Source: Streptomyces violaceusniger
GTDB lineage: Bacteria > Actinomycetota > Actinomycetes > Streptomycetales > Streptomycetaceae
Length of the DNA: 64,000 bases
Reading direction: 5' to 3'
Assembly: GCA_005405945.1 (NCBI GenBank)
Contig: BJHW01000001.1
Location: 3,534,001 to 3,598,000, forward strand
The translations under genes were made by a program, and so were the position numbers. Positions within the stretch are counted from its first letter, which is position 1. Each line of letters starts with the position of its first letter. The notes beneath the pieces are model-generated. The model worked only from the letters and a program-made list of their open reading frames with translations. It had not been told where the DNA came from and made no database searches. Positions 58,681 to 64,000 of the stretch are shown here, piece by piece.

Positions 58681-59319
58681 CTACTGCTCCTTGGCGGCCT
58701 TCTTCTCCGCCGCGTCCTCGATGACGGCCTCCGCCACCTGCTGCATCGACAGCCGGCGGTCCATCGAGGTCTTCTGGATCCAGCGGAAGGCGGCGGGCTC
58801 GGTCAGCCCGTACTGGGTCTGAAGGATGCTCTTGGCCCGGTCGACCAGCTTGCGGGTCTCCAGCCGCTGGGAGAGGTCGGCGACCTCCTGCTCCAGGGTC
58901 TTCAGCTCGGTGAAGCGGGAGACGGCCATCTCGATGGCCGGGACCACATCGCTCTTGCTGAACGGCTTCACGAGATACGCCATCGCCCCGGCGTCCCGGG
59001 CCCGCTCGACCAGCTCTCGCTGGGAGAAGGCGGTCAGCATCAGGACGGGGGCGATGCGGTCGGCCGCGATCCGCTCGGCGGCGGAGATGCCGTCGAGCAC
59101 CGGCATCTTCACATCGAGGATGACGAGGTCGGGGTGGTGCTCCTGGGCGAGCGCGACAGCCGTCTCACCATCGCCCGCCTCGCCGACGACGGAGTACCCC
59201 TCCTCCTCGAGCATCTCCTTCAGGTCGAGGCGGATGAGGGCCTCGTCCTCGGCGATGACGACGCGGGTTGTCTGCGGTGGGACGTGCGACTGCGCGTCGG
59301 GGGCGTCAGCGGTGCTCAC
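58681..59319 (-). CDS. ANTAR-domain response regulator (PdtaR-like)
   Basis: A 212-residue regulator with a receiver domain (VVIAEDEALIRLDLKEMLEEEGY, phosphoacceptor Asp in DLVILDVKMP, LTAF, and Lys in YLVKPF) and a C-terminal ANTAR domain (LETRKLVDRAKSILQTQYGLTEPAAFRWIQKTSMDRR-like), which binds paired hexaloop RNA hairpins to prevent transcription termination. It matches mycobacterial PdtaR, the partner of PdtaS kinase; no kinase is adjacent. The GTG follows GAGGAG. Candidate RNA targets are not obvious in the window. Confidence 0.93.
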   Translation of the reverse strand: MSTADAPDAQSHVPPQTTRVVIAEDEALIRLDLKEMLEEEGYSVVGEAGDGETAVALAQEHHPDLVILDVKMPVLDGISAAERIAADRIAPVLMLTAFSQRELVERARDAGAMAYLVKPFSKSDVVPAIEMAVSRFTELKTLEQEVADLSQRLETRKLVDRAKSILQTQYGLTEPAAFRWIQKTSMDRRLSMQQVAEAVIEDAAEKKAAKEQ

Positions 59320-59417
59320 TGTGCTCCTCGGTTATCTGACAGGCGGGGGCACCACGAGCCTACCTAGCTGCGGTATGGTGGACGCGCAGCGGCTCGTTGA
59401 TGACCTTCGAACCGTTG

Positions 59418-59493
59418 GCCCCGGTAGCCCAATTTGGCAGCAGGCAATGGATTCAAAACCCATACAGTGTCGGTTCGAGTCCGACCCGGGGCA
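59418..59493 (+). tRNA. Class I tRNA with CAA (leucine) anticodon
   Basis: A complete 76-base cloverleaf: acceptor GCCCCGG (59418-59424) with CCGGGGC (59486-59492), T8 A9, D arm GCC/GGC with GG in the loop, anticodon stem ATGGA (59447-59451) with CCCAT (59459-59463), loop TTCAAAA with anticodon CAA at 59454-59456, a 5-base variable loop ACAGT, T arm GTCGG-TTCGAGT-CCGAC and A73. The lowest anticodon-stem pair is an A-C mismatch. CAA reads the leucine codon TTG, yet bacterial tRNA-Leu has a long variable arm; this one does not. A TATGGT -10-like box lies at 59374-59379. CCA is not encoded. Confidence 0.85.
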
Positions 59494-59602
59494 CTTTTCC
59501 TTCGATTCCAAGGTCACCGGGGAATCGGACCCATTCACCCGATGAAGTGAACAATTCTTCGAACGGGCACACGGCGGCCACGCGACCACCAGGCTCACAA
59601 TC

Positions 59603-60364
59603 GTGTACGACCTCGAAACACGAAAACGTGCCCTCGCACTGGTTGCCCAAGGCCGAAGCCTCAACTCCGTAAGCAGGCAGACCGGCATATCGCGCTCCGC
59701 CATCCGCCGGTGGCAGCTGGGTATCGCCCCGGTCTCCGTTAAGGCTGAATGCCCAAGATGCTCGCCTCAAGGGCGCCTGCCGAAGGCCCCCGTCGCGTAC
59801 GCCTACCTGCTCGGTCTGTACCTTGGAGATGGCCACATCATCCACTACCGGAAGCACAGGGCCCCGAGCCTGTCCATCGCATGCGGCAACTCCTGGCCTG
59901 GACTTATCGACGACGCCGAGGACGCGGTTCACGCCCTTCTGCCCGATAACAAGGTGTTCCGAGTTCGCAGCATCGGGTGCACCTACGTCAAGCTGTACTC
60001 CAAGCATCTCCCGTGCTTGTTCCCGCAGCAGGGAGCGGGCAAGAAACACGACCGTCCCATCATCCTGGAACCTTGGCAACAGGAGATCGTGAACGCCCAC
60101 CCATGGGGGTTCGTCCGGGGGCTCGTACACTCCGACGGCTGTCGGATCACCAACTGGACCACACGGATGGTCTCCGGAAAACCAAAGCGCTACGAATACC
60201 CTCGGTACTTCTTCACCAACAAGTCCGACGACATCCGGAGGCTCTTCACCGACACGCTCGATCAACTGGGGGTCTCCTGGCGGCGGACCAACCCATGGGA
60301 CATCTCCGTCGCCCGCCGCGCCTCCGTCGCCCTCATGGACAAGCACGTCGGGCCGAAGTACTGA
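59603..60364 (+). CDS. Free-standing HTH-LAGLIDADG homing-endonuclease-like protein
   Basis: A 253-residue protein, GTG start. Residues 5-40 form a helix-turn-helix like those of transposases and invertases (ALVAQGRSLNSVSRQTGIS). C50-P-R-C53 is a possible zinc half-site. Two LAGLIDADG-type helices follow: YLLGLYLGDGHI (68-79) and FVRGLVHSDGCR (170-181), each ending in an Asp that would bind metal (76, 178), as in single-chain homing endonucleases. It is not inside an intron or intein. Codons are less GC-biased than its neighbours, and Leu139 is TTG. It starts 109 bases after the tRNA and ends in a hairpin against pyk. It could be a nuclease or a repurposed regulator. Confidence 0.8.
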   Translation: MYDLETRKRALALVAQGRSLNSVSRQTGISRSAIRRWQLGIAPVSVKAECPRCSPQGRLPKAPVAYAYLLGLYLGDGHIIHYRKHRAPSLSIACGNSWPGLIDDAEDAVHALLPDNKVFRVRSIGCTYVKLYSKHLPCLFPQQGAGKKHDRPIILEPWQQEIVNAHPWGFVRGLVHSDGCRITNWTTRMVSGKPKRYEYPRYFFTNKSDDIRRLFTDTLDQLGVSWRRTNPWDISVARRASVALMDKHVGPKY

Positions 60365-60381
60365 GCCCAGTACTTCGGCCC
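60350..60381. terminator. 13-bp hairpin overlapping the LAGLIDADG gene stop
   Basis: GGGCCGAAGTACT (60350-60362) pairs perfectly with 60369-60381 around GAGCCC. The gene's TGA (60362-60364) lies at the top of the stem. Placed between convergent genes, it can end both transcripts; pyk stops at 60399. Confidence 0.75.
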
Positions 60382-60398
60382 CAAGGAGCGAGGCTCGG

Positions 60399-61829
60399 CT
60401 ACCTCAGGTCGTCCGCGCCGATGTGGTGGACGCGGACCAGATTGGTGGAGCCGGAGACGCCGGGCGGGGAACCGGCGGTGATGATGACCAGGTCGCCCTT
60501 CTTGCAGCGGCCGAGGCGCAGCAGTTCCTCGTCCACCTGGGCCACCATCTCGTCCGTGGAATCGACCATCGGACCGAGGAAGGTCTCCACGCCCCAGGTG
60601 AGATTGAGCTGGGAGCGGGTGCCCGGCTCCGGGGTGAAGGCCAGCAGCGGGATCGGGGAGCGGTAGCGGGAGAGGCGGCGGACGGTGTCGCCGGACTGGG
60701 TGAAGGCGACGAGGAACTTCGCGCCGAGGAAGTCCCCCATCTCGGCCGCCGCGCGGGCCACCGCGCCGCCCTGGGTGCGGGGCTTGCTGCGCTCGGTGAG
60801 CGGGGGCAGGCCCTTGGCGAGGATGTCCTCCTCGGCGGCGGCGACGATGCGGCCCATCGTCTTGACCGTGACGATCGGGTACTTGCCGACGCTGGTCTCG
60901 CCCGAGAGCATCACCGCGTCCGTACCGTCGATCACCGCGTTGGCGACGTCGGACGCCTCGGCCCGGGTGGGGCGGGAGTTCTCGATCATCGAGTCGAGCA
61001 TCTGGGTGGCGACGATCACCGGCTTGGCGTTCCGCTTGGCCAGCTTGATCGCGCGCTTCTGGACGATCGGCACCTGCTCCAGCGGCATCTCCACGCCGAG
61101 GTCGCCGCGGGCGACCATGATGCCGTCGAAGGCGTCGACGATCCCCTCGAGGTTCTCCACCGCCTGCGGCTTCTCGATCTTGGCGATGACGGGGAGCCGG
61201 CGGTCCTCCTCGTCCATGACCCGGTGGACGTCCACGACGTCGTTGCCGTTGCGGACGAAGGAGAGGGCGATGACATCGGCGCCGATGCGCAGGGCCCAGC
61301 GCAGGTCCTCGATGTCCTTCTTGGACAGCGCGGGGACGGAGACGGCCACACCGGGGAGGTTGAGCCCCTTGTGGTCGGAGATCATGCCGCCCTCGATGGC
61401 GATGGTGTGCACCCGAGGGCCGTCGATGTCGACGACCTCGAGGGTGACCCGGCCGTCGTCGACGAGGATCCGCTCACCCTTGCTGACGTCGCCGGCCAGC
61501 CCCTCGTAGGTGGTACCGCAGCGGAACCGGTCGCCCTCGATGGGTTCGACGGTGATGATGAACTCATCCCCGCGTTCAAGGAGTACGGGTCCTTCACGGA
61601 AACGGCCGAGCCGAATCTTCGGACCTTGAAGGTCGGCCAGGATGCCGACGCTGCGGCCGGTCTCCAGCGAGGCTTTGCGCACTCGCCGATAACGCTCCTC
61701 GTGCTCGGCATAGGTGCCGTGGCTGAGGTTGAAGCGGGCCACGTCCATTCCGGCCTCGATGAGTGCCTTGATCTGCTCGTACGAGTCGGTGGCGGGTCCC
61801 AAAGTACAGACGATTTTTGCTCGGCGCAT
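60399..61829 (-). CDS. pyk: Pyruvate kinase
   Basis: A 476-residue pyruvate kinase, converting phosphoenolpyruvate and ADP to pyruvate and ATP. It starts MRRAKIVCTLGPA, with FNLSHG, LADLQGPKIRLG, the catalytic-lysine region VIAKIEKPQAVEN, MVARGDLGVEM and ATQMLDSMIENSRPTRAEASDVANAV. The C-terminal domain ends GVSGSTNLVRVHHIG. The ATG at 61827-61829 gives the family start, although its ribosome site is weak; a GTG at 61877 with GGAGGAG is an alternative that would add 16 residues. Confidence 0.96.
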   Translation of the reverse strand: MRRAKIVCTLGPATDSYEQIKALIEAGMDVARFNLSHGTYAEHEERYRRVRKASLETGRSVGILADLQGPKIRLGRFREGPVLLERGDEFIITVEPIEGDRFRCGTTYEGLAGDVSKGERILVDDGRVTLEVVDIDGPRVHTIAIEGGMISDHKGLNLPGVAVSVPALSKKDIEDLRWALRIGADVIALSFVRNGNDVVDVHRVMDEEDRRLPVIAKIEKPQAVENLEGIVDAFDGIMVARGDLGVEMPLEQVPIVQKRAIKLAKRNAKPVIVATQMLDSMIENSRPTRAEASDVANAVIDGTDAVMLSGETSVGKYPIVTVKTMGRIVAAAEEDILAKGLPPLTERSKPRTQGGAVARAAAEMGDFLGAKFLVAFTQSGDTVRRLSRYRSPIPLLAFTPEPGTRSQLNLTWGVETFLGPMVDSTDEMVAQVDEELLRLGRCKKGDLVIITAGSPPGVSGSTNLVRVHHIGADDLR

Positions 61830-61986
61830 GATGCCGAGCCTATGACTTACCGGCGAGTAAAGAACCGGGAACTTCACACTCCTCCATGGCCTTTGGATGG
61901 CAGGTTATTGACAACTAATGAAACGTGCAGCGGGCCGCTCCGATGAGCGTTTCGGAGGGTGGCTCCGGGGCTCCGGAGGAGGCGTT

Positions 61987-62709
61987 TCAGAGCTCGGGCG
62001 GGGTCATGGTAAAGCGCGCGTTGACGTGCGCGTACACCGTCTGTCGCTGCGGTTCGAGGTCGAGCGCGGCCACGGCGTCCCGGTCGGCGGGGCCGCCGTA
62101 GCCGGACCGGGCGCGCGGGGCGGCGACCGCCACGGGCTGGAGTGGACCCTCCTCCGCCTCGAGATCGGCGAGCTCGGTGAGCGCCACCAGCCGGGCGCCG
62201 AGCGCCCCGGCGTACTCGCGGGCCCGCTGCACCGCCTCGCGCACCGCCTGCTGCCGGGCCCGGCCGTACGCGGGCGAGTCGGGGCGCAGCCCCCACCAGG
62301 GGCCGTCGACGCGGGTGAGCTCGAGGTCGGCGAGGCGGGTGGTGAGTTCGCCCAGCGCGGTGAAGTCGATCACGGTCGCGGTGAGGTGCACCCGGCCCTG
62401 ATAGGCCCGTACGCGCTCATGGCGGCTCTTGGGGTTGATCTCGGGGGTGACCGAGAAGGCGCCGGTCTCCAGCTTCTCGACCGCCTCGCCGTAGGACTTC
62501 ACCAGTTCCCGGACCTGGTTGTTGCGGCGGGTGAGGTCCTCCAGCGCGGCGCGCCGGTCGGCGCCGCGGGCGCTGACCGTGATGGTGAGCCGGGCGATCT
62601 CGGGGTCGACCTCCAGGGTCGCCTGGCCGCGAACGGCGACGCGCGGGGTGTCGGGGGTGCCGTACGGCACGGGGGCGGCGGGCCGCGGCGGTTCGGCGGG
62701 CTGGTCCAT
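61987..62709 (-). CDS. SIMPL-domain (DUF541) protein
   Basis: A 240-residue SIMPL protein: VAVRGQATLEVDPEIARLTITVSARGADRRAAL-type opening, then a central SVTPEINPKSR and the C-terminal QRQTVYAHVNARFTM. Most bacterial members are exported and of unknown role; this one shows no signal peptide, starting instead with a Pro-rich stretch (MDQPAEPPRPAAPVPYG), so it may be cytoplasmic. ATG after AGGAG. Confidence 0.88.
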   Translation of the reverse strand: MDQPAEPPRPAAPVPYGTPDTPRVAVRGQATLEVDPEIARLTITVSARGADRRAALEDLTRRNNQVRELVKSYGEAVEKLETGAFSVTPEINPKSRHERVRAYQGRVHLTATVIDFTALGELTTRLADLELTRVDGPWWGLRPDSPAYGRARQQAVREAVQRAREYAGALGARLVALTELADLEAEEGPLQPVAVAAPRARSGYGGPADRDAVAALDLEPQRQTVYAHVNARFTMTPPEL

Positions 62710-62874
62710 GGCGGCTCCTGGGCTCGTGGTTCCGCTGTGCGAGGGGTGCTCGGAGCGTACGGCGCCGGGCGGCAATCCGATCGCAACCTGCCGGGGGTGG
62801 TGCGGAACGGTGCGGTTGGGCCAGAATCTACGCGCGTTGTGCCCAATTCGCAGGTATCTCAGGGGAGATCAGCC

Positions 62875-64000
62875 ATGCCGCTCAACCGTCGGAAGTTCCT
62901 CGGCCGCACCGCGGCGACCAGTGCGGGGGCCGCCCTCGCCTCCGCCGCGGCCGCCGTTCCGGCGGAGGCGCGGGACCACGGGCGGCCCCGGCGGCGGTAC
63001 GCGTTCACCGTGATGGGCACGACCGATCTGCACGGCAACGTCTTCAACTGGGACTACTTCACCGACGCCGAGTTCGACGACGCGGCGCACAACGATGTGG
63101 GCCTGGCGAAGATCTCCACGCTGGTCGACCAGGTCCGCGCGGAGAAGGGCCGCCGCAATACGCTGCTGATCGACGCGGGCGACACCATCCAGGGCACCCA
63201 GCTGTCGTACTACTACGCCCGGGTGGACCCGATCACCGGGGAGAACGGCCCGGTGCACCCCATGGCGCAGGCCATGAACGCGATCGGCTATGACGCGGCG
63301 GCGCTGGGCAACCATGAGTTCAACTACGGCATCCCGGTGCTGCGGAAGTTCGAGGAGCAGTGCGACTTCCCGCTGCTGGGGGCGAACGCGCTGGACGCGA
63401 AGACGCTGCGGCCCGCCTTCCCGCCGTACTGGATGACGCGGCTGCGCACCCCGTGCGGACGGGATGTGAGGGTGGCTGTTCTGGGGCTGACCAACCCGGG
63501 CATCGCGATCTGGGACAAGGCCAATGTGCAGGGCAAGATGACCTTCCCGGGCCTGGAGGAGCAGGCGGCGAAGTGGGTGCCGCGGCTGCGGTCGATGGGC
63601 GCGGACGTGGTGATCGTCTCGGCGCATTCGGGGACCAGCGGCACCTCCAGCTACGGCGACCAGGTGCCGTATGTGGAGAACGCGGCGGCACTGGTGGCCG
63701 AGAAGGTGGCGGGGATCGACGCGATCCTGGTGGGCCACGCGCATGTGGAGATCCCCGAGTCGCGGGTGGTCAACAAGGAGACCGGACGCGAGGTCGTGCT
63801 GTCGGAACCGCTCAAGTGGGGTCAGCGGCTGACCCTCTTCGACTTCGAGCTGGAGTGGGAGCGGGGCCGCTGGCAGGTGGCGTCGGTGTCGGCGAAGGTG
63901 CTGAACTCCAACACGGCCGAGGAGGACCCGCGGATCGTGCGGCTGCTCGACGCCGAGCACAAGAAGGTCGTCGGCTATGTGAACCAGGTGATCGGCACCT
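62875..64000 (+). CDS. Tat-exported metallophosphoesterase / 5'-nucleotidase, N-terminal part
   Basis: The first 375 residues of a bifunctional 2',3'-cyclic-nucleotide 2'-phosphodiesterase/3'- or 5'-nucleotidase type enzyme; the frame is open to the window end. The Tat signal is NRRKFLGRTAATSAGAALA. The metal-binding blocks are MGTTDLHGNVFNW, LLIDAGDTIQGTQ, LGNHEFNYG, VSAHSGTS and VGHAHVEIP, all intact. It should dephosphorylate nucleotides outside the cell to salvage phosphate and nucleosides. The ATG follows AGGGGAGA. The nucleotidase C-terminal domain is beyond the window. Confidence 0.92.
   Translation, partial: MPLNRRKFLGRTAATSAGAALASAAAAVPAEARDHGRPRRRYAFTVMGTTDLHGNVFNWDYFTDAEFDDAAHNDVGLAKISTLVDQVRAEKGRRNTLLIDAGDTIQGTQLSYYYARVDPITGENGPVHPMAQAMNAIGYDAAALGNHEFNYGIPVLRKFEEQCDFPLLGANALDAKTLRPAFPPYWMTRLRTPCGRDVRVAVLGLTNPGIAIWDKANVQGKMTFPGLEEQAAKWVPRLRSMGADVVIVSAHSGTSGTSSYGDQVPYVENAAALVAEKVAGIDAILVGHAHVEIPESRVVNKETGREVVLSEPLKWGQRLTLFDFELEWERGRWQVASVSAKVLNSNTAEEDPRIVRLLDAEHKKVVGYVNQVIGT

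Noticed and set aside
59447..59463. tRNA with UCA anticodon (selenocysteine or opal suppressor)
   Set aside because: The TCA register needs two anticodon-stem mismatches, and the molecule lacks the long acceptor and variable arms of tRNA-Sec. The CAA register needs only one mismatch.
62869..63960. Minus-strand gene at the window end
   Set aside because: It is antisense to the Tat-exported metallophosphoesterase, whose own frame is open to the end of the window with all metal motifs present.

Overview
The window reads as a chromosomal segment of a Streptomyces or very close relative. The evidence is very high G+C with strong third-position GC, GTG starts, 4-base stop/start overlaps, TTA and TTG leucine codons almost absent, and typical actinomycete genes (whiA, an ANTAR regulator, DUF3068, DUF4360, FdhF/YdeP). 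From memory, the gene order from gap through whiA, uvrC, uvrA, uvrB, rpsA, polA, the liv cluster and pyk matches the conserved core of the S. coelicolor chromosome. I see no prophage, insertion sequence, CRISPR array or biosynthetic cluster.

Layout. 0-9 kb: the N-terminus of gap, a secreted zinc carboxypeptidase, and the translationally coupled uvrC-rapZ-yvcK-whiA operon (minus strand), then a Rieske protein. 9-11.5 kb: a LacI-type regulator coupled to a PfkB sugar kinase, with an operator between it and the Rieske gene. 11.5-25 kb: uvrA, a metallo-hydrolase, an MHS-type transporter, a TerC membrane protein behind a manganese (yybP-ykoY) riboswitch, two TerD-family genes, uvrB, a secreted glycerophosphodiesterase and ogt. 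25-35 kb: two tandem secreted DUF4360 proteins, small accessory genes, an FUSC-type membrane protein, an ADP-ribosylglycohydrolase, coaE, a PAC2 protein and a truncated beta-helix gene. 35-52 kb: rpsA, a methyltransferase, hrpB helicase with a coding minisatellite, a Fic-like toxin/antitoxin pair, a DUF3068 operon with a 44-residue leader gene, a lytic transglycosylase, polA, a YdeP-type molybdopterin oxidoreductase and a thioesterase. 52-59 kb: the livKHMGF transporter operon and an ANTAR response regulator. 59.4-60.4 kb: a tRNA gene with a leucine anticodon but a short variable arm, followed by a free-standing HTH-LAGLIDADG gene. 60-64 kb: pyk, a SIMPL-domain protein and the start of a Tat-exported metallophosphoesterase.

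How the genes fit together. The nucleotide-excision genes uvrC, uvrA and uvrB, gap-filling polA, direct-reversal ogt and helicase hrpB lie within about 42 kb. YvcK, RapZ and WhiA link central metabolism, envelope and sporulation control. gap and pyk bracket the window.

Sequence quality. Sixteen genes, including rpsA, uvrA, uvrC and all liv genes except livF, need one to three single-base corrections (23 in total), nearly all in G or C runs. Restoring one base at each site gives family-typical lengths. I therefore treat them as intact genes with assembly errors and give whole-gene coordinates.

Best candidates for something new: the class I tRNA(CAA) with its adjacent LAGLIDADG-like gene at 59.4-60.4 kb; the manganese riboswitch on terC, whose P1 strand can sequester the Shine-Dalgarno sequence; and TTA codons inside the signal peptides of two secreted proteins.
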